DNA of 64,000 nucleotides. Origin: Rutidosis leptorrhynchoides (taxonomy: Eukaryota; Streptophyta; Magnoliopsida; Asterales; Asteraceae). The stretch lies in NCBI RefSeq assembly GCF_046630445.1, contig NC_092335.1, positions 627,905,501 to 627,969,500 of the forward strand, given 5' to 3'. Of this stretch, positions 50,436 through 62,240 are shown piece after piece (the stretch's first letter is position 1; each line of letters opens with the position of its first letter). Under the pieces are notes generated by a model, which had not been told where the DNA came from, did no database searches, and saw only the letters and a list, made by a program, of their open reading frames with translations. The position numbers and the translations under genes were made by a program.

Positions 50436-50440
50436 CATCG
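50436..50440. repeat. Right target-site duplication of C (CATCG)
   Basis: Pairs with 41137-41141. Confidence 0.95.
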
Positions 50441-50470
50441 GTTTGATTGGAACAGCATAAGGACACACAC

Positions 50471-50650
50471 TTTCTATTTTTAGAAAGTTTCTATTTTTAG
50501 CAGGTTTCCATTTTTGGAAAGTTTTCTATTTTAGGAAAGTTTCTATTTTTGGAAAGTTTCTATTTTTGGAAAGTTTCTATTTTTGGAAAGTTTCCAAATT
50601 TAGAAAGTTCTATTTTTAGAAAGTTTTGAAGTTAGGAAAGTTTCCTTATT
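50471..50650. repeat. 17-bp hairpin repeat in B LTR
   Basis: Units of the type GAAAGTTTCTATTTTTG recur. Several are hairpins with a T4 loop: TTTCTA/TAGAAA at 50471-50486 and TTTCCA/TGGAAA at 50505-50520. The other LTR copy has them from about 59980. Confidence 0.8.
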
Positions 50651-52725
50651 TAGAAAGTCAACAGAAGTCAACTGAAAGTCAAAGTCAACCGAAAGTCAAC
50701 TCAAAAGTCAACCTTGGTCAAACATAGTCAACATTAATTTTAAAAGTGTAAGTTATAATAATAACATAGGTTATAATGTTATTTAAAGTCAAAAGTGTAT
50801 AATAATGTCTTAACATAAGTTTAATTAAATAAAATGAATTATTAAAGTTAATATAAGTTGAAATGTTATAATTAGTACGACGTAAGTATTTAAATAAATT
50901 AATTAAATACTAATCATAATATAAGTATTATTAATAATAATAATTTTTAAATTAAATCATAAGTATTTTTAATTAATAAAGAATTATTAATTATATCATA
51001 AGTTTCTAATTAAAATTATTAAATCATAAGTATTTAATAATTAACTCATAATTAAATAATAATTAAGTCTTATAATAATTAAATAATTATTTAATCTTTA
51101 TTATAAGTCTTTTAATAATTTCTCAAAAACAAATTTAATACTTATCATAAGTATTTTCCTTTAATAATAAAAGTATTATTAATCATAAGTTTAATTAAAA
51201 TGTTAATTAAATTATAATTAACAATTAAATGATATAATATAATAAATATTTATAACATAAGTTTTAAATAATAATAATTACTTCTTTTATCATAAGTAAT
51301 TAATTAATAATGAAATCCATTAATTTTAACATAAGTTTAATAATTAACCCTAAGTTTTAAGTTTAAAAGTTCATCGGGTCGTATCTTGAGCCCCGGGTGT
51401 CGGTTTCGGGCGAGCCACATATGCATTTCCGCCTAGTCAAACCACCCAACACAATTATGAACTCAAGAACACTCCAAGAACAGTCCCTAGGTCATGGATA
51501 TCAGCCATGACCACACTTGGGAAAATCAATTTACTCAAAACAGTAATTCGGGCACAACGGGTGAACCGTGGCTCGGATTTAGGTGACCCGAACATGAAAA
51601 TTCGTCTCACCATCAGTCCTAACCAAATGACACACCCTAAAGACACCAAGGATGGTCACAAAGTCGGACCCAACCTTGTTCATGCCAAGAACACTGTTCA
51701 ATCTTTAACAAAAATCAAATTAAGCATATCTAGGGCTCCGGGAATCGAAACGACATGAATCCGGAGTCTAAAATTAATGTCTTGATGAGAGGAACTCATT
51801 TATGTACTTTATTTTAACATTCATATCAGTTACAAAGTCAGAAAATACGAATTATGCTGCCGTCCAAAATTTACAAACCGAAATCATAAGCAAACGAGTA
51901 ATTCTACGCATCCAAACAACATTACAACAACTAATATACATCATACTAATAATATAACATACAAAATCAGTAATATATATGAAAAATCAAAAAGCTAGGG
52001 TTAGGGTTTATACCCAAATCGAGAATCAAAGTATATGATCGCGTAGAGAACGAAGAGAGGAACACGATTGTATAAACGATTTGATGATCCAAGTAATATT
52101 TTGATTGATGGTGATGATGTTTATGGTGGTGGTGGGCGACGGCTAGGGCAAGGGGAGGAGGAGAGATAAGTTGAAGTTTAGGTTTTTGATGAAAATAGAA
52201 TGAAATTGCAAAATGGGAAAACAAGGAGCCAATACTCCCTCCCCTTGGGAGTATTCGGCCGAATTGGGTAGGGGGTGGGCCCCTTAGTGGGCCAACTTGT
52301 CCAACATTGAAAAACGTGCAATTCCTGATGGCCCGAAAGCCCGAACGAATCCCGAAACGCGAAAACACACTTACGCGATTAAAAATCCGGAAAGATAACA
52401 AACGCGCGACGAAAAATAAATATAAATACACCTAATAATAATATGATTATAAAATATCATATTTAAAATATTTAGGATTTAAAAATCCCGAAAGCTCGAC
52501 CGTTGGTTTAAAAACCGAAAAGATTCGCCGGATGGAAATCCGCGAGACGTATAAACGTATAAATTAAAATATGAATACATATATTCACATTACACATAAT
52601 AATTATTATATATATATTATTACAAAAATAATAATATAGGTCATAGAAATGACGTGGCACACTAACAGTTAACGGTCGTTAAATAATTAACGGAAAAAGA
52701 TAACGGAAAAAGTAGGGTCGTGACA

Positions 52726-52740
52726 GTACCTCCCCGTTAC
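52726..52740 (-). other. Polypurine tract of element B
   Basis: The minus strand reads GTAACGGGGAGGTAC immediately before the LTR start TGTCACGACC. Confidence 0.8.
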
Positions 52741-52759
52741 GGAAATTTCGTCCCGAAAT

Positions 52760-55700
52760 TTAAGCAGGCGCAGGGGTTGACTCGGCATCTGAGAACAAAT
52801 GCGGGTACTTCTGCTTCATTTGGTCTTCGCGCTCCCAAGTGAACTCGGGACCGCGTCTAGCGTTCCATCGGACCCGAACAATAAGAATTCTGCTCTGTTT
52901 AAGAGTCTTAACCTCTCGGTCCATGATCTCAACTGGCTCCTCAATAAAATGCAATTGCTTGTCAACTTGAAGTTCCTCCAAAGGAATAGTCTGATCAAAT
53001 TCAGCCAAACACTTCTTTAAGTTCGAAATATGGAAAACATCGTGAACAGCACTGAGTTCTTGTGGCAACTTCAAACGATAAGCCACCGGTCCAACTCTTT
53101 CAATGATCTCAAACGGTCCCACGAAACGAGGACTTAACTTCCCTCTTTTCCCAAAACGAATAACACCCTTCCAAGGCGAAACTTTTAACATAACACGATC
53201 ACCAACTTGAAATTCAACATCTTTCCTTCCTTTGTCGGCATAACTCTTTTGCCGACTTCTAGCAGTTCTCAACCTTTCTTTAATTTGCACAATCTTCTCA
53301 GTAGTCTCGTGAATAATCTCTGGACCTGCAAGTTGAGCATCCCCAACCTCATTCCAACAAATAGGAGACCTACATTTCCTACCGTACAAAGCTTCAAACG
53401 GTGCGGCTTTAATACTTGCGTGATAACTGTTGTTATAAGAAAACTCAGCTAACGGCAAATACTTATCCCACCCATTCCCAAAATCAATCACACAAGCTCG
53501 CAACATATCTTCTAATGTCTGAATGGTCCTCTCAATTTGACCATCCGTTTGAGGATGATAAGCGGTGCTCATATCTAATCTAGTTCCCAAGGCTTCCTGT
53601 AAAGATCGCCAAAACCTCGATACAAAACGACTGTCTCGGTCCGAAATAATGGACACAGGAACACCATGCCTAGAAACAATCTCCTTCAAGTACAAACGAG
53701 TGAGCTTCTCCATTGAATCTGTTTCCCTGATTGGCAAAAAGTGAGCCGACTTAGTGAGTCGATCTACAATCACCCAGATAGTGTCATAGCCACCCGCAAC
53801 TCTCGGTAACTTAGTAATAAAATCCATTGTAATTCCTTCCCACTTCCACTCGGGAATCTCGGGTTGTACCAACAGTCCAGACGGTTTTTGATGTTCAGCT
53901 TTAACCTTAGCACAGGTCAAACACTTAGCCACATACGTAGCCACATCACCTTTCAAATTTGGCCACCAATACAGCTCCTTAAGATCATGATACATCTTTC
54001 CTGAACCAGGATGAATGGAGTACCTAGACTTATGAGCCTCATCCAAAACAAGTTGTCGCAGTTCACCAAACTTCGGAACCCAAAGACGTCCTACAAAGTA
54101 TCTAGTACCATCTGCTCGAATCTCAAATTTCTTAGCCATACCTCTTACGTTCTCTTTCACAAAATTCTCTTCCTTTAAGGCTTCTTGTTGTGCCTCAAGA
54201 ATCTGCCTTGCGAGGTTTGTTCTAATTGTCATATTCAAGGCCCTAAACCTGCGAGGTTCAGCCCTTTCTTTACGACTCAATGCATCCGCCACCACATTGG
54301 CCTTACCCGGATGATACAAAAGTTCACAATCGTAATCGTTCAACGTCTCAATCCATCTTCGTTGTCTCATGTTCAACTATTTCTGATCGAGGATATGTTG
54401 AAGACTTTTGTGATCTGTGTACACAGTACTCTTGACCCCATACAAATAATGTCTCCAAATCTTAAGTGCAAAAACAACGGCCCCCAACTCTAAATCATGA
54501 GTTGTATAGTTCTGCTCGTGAATCTTCAACTGACGTGATGCGTACACAATAACTTTCTTTCGTTGCATCAAAACACAACCAAAGCCTTGACGCGAAGCAT
54601 CACAATAAACAACAAAATCGTCATTACCCTCTGGTAGTGACAAAATCGGAGCGGTAGTCAACTTTTTCTTCAAAATCTGAAAAGCATTCTCTTGTTCATC
54701 CTTCAACTCATACTTCTTCCCCTTATGCGTTAAAGCAGTCAGAGGTTTCGCAATACGAGAGAAATCCTGAATGAACCTTCGATAGTAACCTACCAACCCT
54801 AAGAACTGACGAATCTGAGTAGGAGTTTTCGGGGTTTCCCACTTTTCAATCGCCTCAATTTTAGCAGGATCAACTTGTATTCCCTGTTTACTAACAATAT
54901 GACCAAGGAACTGAACTTCTCTTAACCAAAAAGCACACTTAGAGAACTTAGCGTACAACTCTTCTTCCTTTAACAAATCAAGCACTAACCTCAAGTGTTC
55001 TTCGTGCTCTTCATCACTCTTAGAATAGATAAGGATGTCGTCGATGAAAACAATAACGAACTTGTCCAGATAGGGTCTACACACACGGTTCATGAGGTCC
55101 ATGAACACAGCAGGTGCATTTGTCAATCCGAACGGCATAACAAGAAATTCAAAGTGACCGTAACGGGTGCGAAAAGCAGTTTTTGAAACATCAGATTCTT
55201 TAACACGCAACTGATGATAGCCAGAACGAAGATCAATTTTTGAATAAACAGAAGAACCCTGAAGCTGATCGAACAGATCATCAATTCTCGGAAGAGGATA
55301 ACGATTTTTAACAGTGAGCTTATTCAGTTCACGATAATCAATGCATAAACGAAAAGAACCATCCTTCTTCTTAACAAACAGAACAGGAGCTCCCCAAGGG
55401 GACGAACGAACTAGGACGAATAAAACCTTTGTCTAACAACTCACGGAGTTGACTTGACAATTCTTGAAGTTCAGAAGGCGCAAGACGATAAGGAGCACGT
55501 GCTACAGGAGCAGCGCCAGGAACAAGATCAATCTGAAATTCTACCGCGCGTTGCGGCGGAAGGCCAGGTAAGTCATCGGGAAACACCTCGGGAAAATCCC
55601 TAACAATATGAACGTCATCAACGTTCTTTACTTCCTTACTAGGATCAACAACATGAGCAAGGATAGCATGACGGCCTTTGCGGAGATGTTTACGAACTTT

Positions 55701-57244
55701 CATACAGCTAATAAGGTTTAACTGTGCGCATTTCTTATCTCCAAAGACCATCAGTGGCTCTCCAATCACATCAGTAATACGAATAGCCTTATCATAACAC
55801 ACGATCTCAGCACGGTTCGCAGACAACCAATCCATACCAATAACAATATCAAAACTACCAAGTTCAATCGGTATCAAATCTATCTCGAAATCCCTGCCAC
55901 CCAGATTAATGTTACACTTACGATGTACAGTCTTAGCAGTAAGTTCCTTACCATTAGCTACTTCAACAACATAAGTATTGTATAAGAGAGCTAACGGCGT
56001 TTTGATTCTCGGACTTAATTTACTCGACACGAAACTTAAATCAGCCCCTGAATCAAATAATACATAAACTGATAAATCGTTGACTGAGAACGTACCAGTA
56101 ACAAGCTTAGGATCTTCCTCCACATCCTTAGCATTAATGTTGAACGCTCGGCCGCGTGCAGTCTCTGCAGTCTTCTTGTTGGGACAAGCATCTCGAAAAT
56201 GCCCCGGCTTTCCACACTCATAACAAACCCTTGGATTACCTCCATTATTCGATTTCCCATTACCGTTACCGTTACCACCTCTATTACCAACATTATTATT
56301 ATTACCACCAGTCGCGGGAGTAGCAGACCCCGGCAAAACACTGTACAATCTTTAGAAATGTGCCCTTGCTTAGAGCACCTCTTACAAGTAACTGTGCAGT
56401 AACCATCATGAGCTTTATAGCAACGAGGACACACACGCTGATTTCTGTTATTAGCACCTGAGGTATCCTGTTTCTTCTGCTGACCCTGGTTTTGATTGCG
56501 GTTGTTATCCCACTTTCGTTTTCCATTATCAGCCTTCTTGACAACCTCCTCACTACTTTCAACAACTGTAGTCTTGCTTCTTCTCAACACCTTGTCATTA
56601 AGTTTGTGGGCTATAGACATAGCTGCCTCAATAGTCTGGGGTTCACTGGACTCAACCCCGTGTTCAATCTTCTCGGACAAACCATCAATGTAAGCCTCAA
56701 TTTTGCGGTCCTCATCCGCATAAACCCTAGGACACAGCAAAGTTAACTCGAAAAACCTTCGTTCATAGGCATCTAACTCGGTGCCATGCATTTTTAAATT
56801 CTTGAGCTCAACCTCTAGCTTCTTAAGCTCACCCCGAGGTCTATAGCGGGTGATCAATCTTTCCTTAAAATCATTCCAGGCCAAACCATAAGCTACATCG
56901 CTTCCCAAACTACTAACCAGATTGTTCCACCATGTCAAGGCACTATCCTTGAGAGTGCAACTAGCGAAACTAACTTTGTCCTCTTCACGGACCCGACTGA
57001 CCCTGAAAATAGATTCGATTTTCTCGAACCAACGAGTAAGCCCTATTGGTCCTTCCGTACCATTGAATTCTTGGGGTCGACCAGCCATAAAAGTTTTGTG
57101 GGAGCATCCCACGTTGTTGTTCACATTGGCGTTAACATTAGCATTTGCTGCCATAGCAGCAGCAATTCCTTCATTGATCAGGCGTTGCATACGCGCTTCA
57201 GTGGACTCTCTTGGAGGCATGATCTTCAAAATAGAATAACACAT
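52760..57244 (-). pseudogene. Chromovirus (Tekay-like) gag-pol polyprotein with four visible lesion points or fewer
   Basis: The complete domain order is present. Gag (start MPPRESTEARMQR, near 57220) has knuckle CKRCSKQGHISKDC. After a frame change near 56340 come the second knuckle CYECGKPGHFRDAC and a protease with DSGA. After a 4-base duplication near 55405 comes the RT with FIDD and RNase H (CDAS, YTDHKSL). A nonsense TAG at 54374-54376 interrupts RNase H. The frame then restarts at 54376-52760 with integrase (H-H-C-C, D in MDFI, D in SDRDSRF, E in TDGQIER), a GPF module and a C-terminal chromodomain-like segment ([14 protein letters not shown]). That segment normally directs integration to particular chromatin. 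Only three lesions are clear, so decay is recent. Confidence 0.9.
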
Positions 57245-57661
57245 CCGTTAGTACCAAGAATAATACTAGTGTCATAAAGGAATAGATCAAAACACGAAAA
57301 GACTAACCATTAATATATTAGTCAACTAACACTATGAGTAATAACATGACAGTTATGATTGTTATAGAAATAACCATCACATGCATACATATTTTATGAT
57401 AACATCATACAACATACATAGCACCTAACATACATGAACATATATTACGCATAATATAACATGCCAAGAGCCACAACATTAGAAGTAAAACATGATAATG
57501 ATAATAGATGTCATAAAAATAACCATCCATACATAATGAAAAAAATATCCCATAACAAAATCTTAATAAAATCCTCGGCAAAACGCCGTACATAACCCAA
57601 AATGTATGTATAAAAAGGACATTAAGTCTGATGAAATAGATAATCAATATGAATAATCACA
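57245..57661. other. Spacer between pre-gag ORF and gag in element B
   Basis: AT-rich, about 0.4 kb, no supported feature. Confidence 0.5.
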
Positions 57662-58080
57662 TCACATTCGCTTAGAGCGGGTGTGATAAGCTGGTCCAGC
57701 ATGAGTCTCAGCAGGATCCTCATACTTACGCAACTTCCCTTTCACAACATCCAACTCTTCCTTCAACACACGAACAGTGCTCTCGAGAGCCTCGAACTTA
57801 GCATTAACTTCTCAATCACGCTTACGGTTCGCATCCTCAACCCTATGCTTGAAAGTGATAAAGTTACCCATGTCGGCACGGATCTCGTCCATAACTTCAT
57901 TATGTGGCAAGGTGCGCAAACAATCACTAAGGGCGTTAATACGTGTCACCTCATTATAAGCCCGGTTCATATGAGTAATGGTATAAAAATAGTAATGAAC
58001 AGGATCATCGATCTCTGGTTGATTAGCACGGCGTCTAGCAGGAGACGGTGGAGCAGGAGCAGCAACAGAGTTATCGCTCG
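57662..58080 (-). pseudogene. Pre-gag ORF of element B, truncated, one stop
   Basis: The minus-strand frame runs from the junction at about 58080 to a TGA at 57662, with one in-frame TGA at 57812-57814. It reads ...PPSPARRRANQPEIDDPVH, then a charged region, then a coiled-coil-like ALESTVRVLKEELDVVKGK and a basic TRSKRM end. Its N-terminus is lost because the sequence switches at 58081-58087 to LINE and LTR A sequence. The position matches the decayed ORF in D. No known function. Confidence 0.5.
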
Positions 58081-58959
58081 ATTGGGGTAAGTACGTACTT
58101 AATTTGGAAGAATCGGAACAATATGGCCTTCCAAGGAAAGTCATGGAATGCTCCGGTAGCTCTTTGTAGCGACCCGACCAAATCATGTTTGACGGCGCCG
58201 TCTACTTAGGTCCCGTTACGTGGTCGTAAGTCTTTAACAAGACGTTTGACCAAAATATGTCGCATTCATTTCATAAGTAAAAGGATGTTTCAAGTTTACA
58301 AAAGTAGTTCAATGACTAGTTACATTTCATTGTTTAACGTACAAATGAAACCTATGCGACACAATTTATAAAAGTAGTCAAAAGACGCTCCAACTATGCA
58401 CGTATACTAGACATCCAAGCAAGTTTCAAAAAGTAAGCGGAAGCATGTATCCTTAAGCATTCAAGGACCTGAGAAAACATATAGAAAACTGTCAACGAAA
58501 ACGTTGGTGAAATCATAGGTGTTTTAGTAAACGTTGCATTTGAACCACAAGATTTAATATAAGATGATTATCAAAATCATTTGCATTCTCAAGTTGTTAT
58601 TTGTTTCGCGGACACCCAATTATCAAACTTAACTGTTTTGTACCCTGTTACGTAGTGTTAGAACATACACTATACTCGAAATATATTTCATCCGCTAACG
58701 GTAGCGAACCGTCCGAATGAGGCTCGTCAAGCCCATGTGATCACATAATATAAGTTCTCGTTTACACCCTGCAAGTATAACTAATGATAATTGAATTGAG
58801 GATTTTTGTTCAAACCCTTACGTGGAATGTTTGTTTTCGTACTTGTGTTCAAAGTGTAAAAGTATGATACGTATATGTTTCTCATCCCATAGTTTAAAGC
58901 ATAAAAGTTGTTTGAAAGATGGGACTATGATCTCACCTTGTGTGCACGTAGGTATAAGT
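58081..58959. repeat. Second copy of LINE tail plus left part of LTR A
   Basis: 58081-58164 repeats LINE sequence 39271-39354, and 58165-58959 repeats LTR A 39355-40149, at a constant offset of 18810 with about four substitutions by eye. It interrupts element B before its primer site and contains the TAAGT copy at 58955-58959. Confidence 0.9.
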
Positions 58960-61900
58960 TGTGACGACCCCGTCAAAACACTTAACGGATCCGTCAGTTG
59001 GTCCCATAGCTTGATCGGACTTAAATGAATTAAATAAACAAAGTTGCATTCTTTTATTTCAAAATGTTGCCCAAAAAGGAAACAAACCCAATTAAGTAGT
59101 TTAAAATCAACCAACCATAGTAATGAACCAAAAGTTGACACAAAACATTGCCAACAAACCCACAATTTAAATTATCCAAAATAGAATGCAAACTTAAGTT
59201 TCATAAATAGTTTCATAAAATCTGCCCAAATGCATGCAGACTCTTCTAACGACAGCGGAAGCATCAAATAACTCGAGTACCTGTGAAAACATGCAAGTAA
59301 ACTGTCAACACAAAGGTTGAGTGAATTATAGGTTTAAATAAATAAGTGAACTTTAGACCACAAGATTTAAAAATGTTAGAAAACATTAAACATTATTCCA
59401 TTATCAATGAGCCACCTGGTAACCACTTAACCCTTTATTTACCCTTGCCAAACACAATAACAATATACACTTGGACAGTGTATCTACAACAAATTACGAA
59501 GGACTAAACATTCCGATTATAAATTGCTAGCGCGACTAGCTCGAAATGGGGTTGTCAAACCCGATAGATCTATCCGTATGATTCGCGTTCACCGGTAGAA
59601 ACCAATGATTACAGTTACCAGACTAGGGAATATTTTTGTCCAACTCACAATGAATAATTAAATTTAACTGTTACTTGTGTCTAACCGTAAATAAAAATAT
59701 GCATGTAATCACATCCTAAAAAGTATACTTTGAAAAGTATGTAAAAACGGGACTATAACTCACCTTAAATAGCAACTGAAGAAATCTCACAAACAAGCGA
59801 ACAGCAAGTAAAGTAAAGTGATCAAGAAAGACCACAACGCCGACCTATAAATAAAGCAGGTCGATATAAATAACTAACTTAGGTCAAGTCTTAGTATGAT
59901 AGCTATTGTACATGTTGCAAGTAGACATAGAACATTACTCATCAAGCATCGGTTTGATTGGAACAGCATAAGGACACACACTTTCTATTTTTAGAAAGTT
60001 TCTATTTTTAGCAGGTTTCCATTTTTGGAAAGTTTTCTATTTTAGGAAAGTTTCTATTTTTGGAAAGTTTCTATTTTTGGAAAGTTTCTATTTTTGGAAA
60101 GTTTCCAAATTTAGAAAGTTCTATTTTTAGAAAGTTTTGAAGTTAGGAAAGTTTCCTTATTTAGAAAGTCAACAGAAGTCAACTGAAAGTCAAAGTCAAC
60201 CGAAAGTCAACTCAAAAGTCAACCTTGGTCAAACATAGTCAACATTAATTTTAAAAGTGTAAGTTATAATAATAACATAGGTTATAATGTTATTTAAAGT
60301 CAAAAGTGTATAATAATGTCTTAACATAAGTTTAATTAAATAAAATGAATTATTAAAGTTAATATAAGTTGAAATGTTATAATTAGTACGACGTAAGTAT
60401 TTAAATAAATTAATTAAATACTAATCATAATATAAGTATTATTAATAATAATAATTTTTAAATTAAATCATAAGTATTTTTAATTAATAAAGAATTATTA
60501 ATTATATCATAAGTTTCTAATTAAAATTATTAAATCATAAGTATTTAATAATTAACTCATAATTAAATAATAATTAAGTCTTATAATAATTAAATAATTA
60601 TTTAATCTTTATTATAAGTCTTTTAATAATTTCTCAAAAACAAATTTAATACTTATCATAAGTATTTTCCTTTAATAATAAAAGTATTATTAATCATAAG
60701 TTTAATTAAAATGTTAATTAAATTATAATTAACAATTAAATGATATAATATAATAAATATTTATAACATAAGTTTTAAATAATAATAATTACTTCTTTTA
60801 TCATAAGTAATTAATTAATAATGAAATCCATTAATTTTAACATAAGTTTAATAATTAACCCTAAGTTTTAAGTTTAAAAGTTCATCGGGTCGTATCTTGA
60901 GCCCCGGGTGTCGGTTTCGGGCGAGCCACATATGCATTTCCGCCTACTCAAACCACCCAACACAATTATGAACTCAAGAACACTCCAAGAACAGTCCCTA
61001 GGTCGTGGATATCAGCCATGACCACACTTGGGAAAATCAATTTACTCAAAACAGTAATTCGGGCACAACGGGTGAACCGTGGCTCGGATTTAGGTGACCC
61101 GAACATGAAAATTCGTCTCACCATCAGTCCTAACCAAATGACACACCCTAAAGACACCAAGGATGGTCACAAAGTCGGACCCAACCTTGTTCATGCCAAG
61201 AACACTGTTCAATCTTTAACAAAAATCAAATTAAGCATATCTAGGGCTCCGGGAATCGAAACGACATGAATCCGGAGTCTAAAATTAATGTCTTGATGAG
61301 AGAAACTCATTTATGTACTTTATTTTAACATTCATATCAGTTACAAAGTCAGAAAATACGAATTATGCTGCCGTCCAAAATTTACAAACCGAAATCATAA
61401 GCAAACGAGTAATTCTACGCATCCAAACAACATTACAACAACTAATATACATCATACTAATAATATAACATACAAAATCAGTAATATATATGAAAAATCA
61501 AAAAGCTAGGGTTAGGGTTTATACCCAAATCGAGAATCAAAGTATATGATCGCGTAGAGAACGAAGAGAGGAACACGATTGTATAAACGATTTGATGATC
61601 CAAGTAATATTTTGATTGATGGTGATGATGTTTATGGTGGTGGTGGGCGACGGCTAGGGCAAGGGGAGGAGGAGAGAAAAGTTGAAGTGTAGGTTTTTGA
61701 TGAAAATAGAATGAAATTGCAAAATGGGAAAACAAGGAGCCAATACTCCCTCCCCTTGGGAGTATTCGGCCGAATTGGGTAGGGGTGGACCCCTTAGTGG
61801 GCCAACTTGTCCAACATTGAAAAACGTGCAATTCCTGATGGCCCGAAAGCCCGAACGAATCCCGAAACGCGAAAACACACTTACGCGATTAAAAATCCGG

Positions 61901-62235
61901 AAAGATAACAAACGCGCCACGAAAAATAAATATAAATACACCTAATAATAATATGGTCATAAAATATCATATTTAAAATATTTAGGATTTAAAAATCCCG
62001 AAAGCTCGACCGTTGGTTTAAAAACCGAAAAGATTCGCCGGATGAAAATCCGCGAGACGTAGAAACGTATAAATTAAAATATGAATACATATATTCACAT
62101 AACACATAATAATTATTATATATATATTATTACAAAAATAATAATATAGGTCATAGAAATGACGTGGCACACTAACAGTTAACGGTCGTTAAATAATTAA
62201 CGGAAAAAGATAACGGAAAAAGTAGGGTCGTGACA
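58960..62235 (-). mobile_element. Second LTR of chromovirus B (5' LTR or solo LTR)
   Basis: 3276 bp, TGTGACGACCCCG...GGGTCGTGACA, flanked on both sides by TAAGT. No primer-binding site follows on the minus strand at 58959; LTR A sequence is there instead. By itself it looks like a solo LTR inserted in A. It lacks element C and so preserves the empty site at 59947-59951. Confidence 0.85.
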
Positions 62236-62240
62236 TAAGT
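62236..62240. repeat. Right target-site duplication of B (TAAGT)
   Basis: Matches 40145-40149 and 58955-58959. Confidence 0.8.

Larger units (their letters stand above)
40150..52725 (-). mobile_element. 3' LTR of chromovirus B, split by element C
   Basis: LTR sequence is 40150-41141 and 50441-52725, about 3.28 kb. On the minus strand it starts at 52725 (TGTCACGACCCTAC) and ends at 40150 (...GGGGTCGTCACA). It matches 58960-62235 with roughly 0.5% difference by eye. It holds a putative intron (40471-40953), a hairpin array of TTTCTA/TTTCCA units (50471-50650), a GTCAA-rich cluster (50655-50740) and a very AT-rich tract (50750-51350). Confidence 0.85.
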
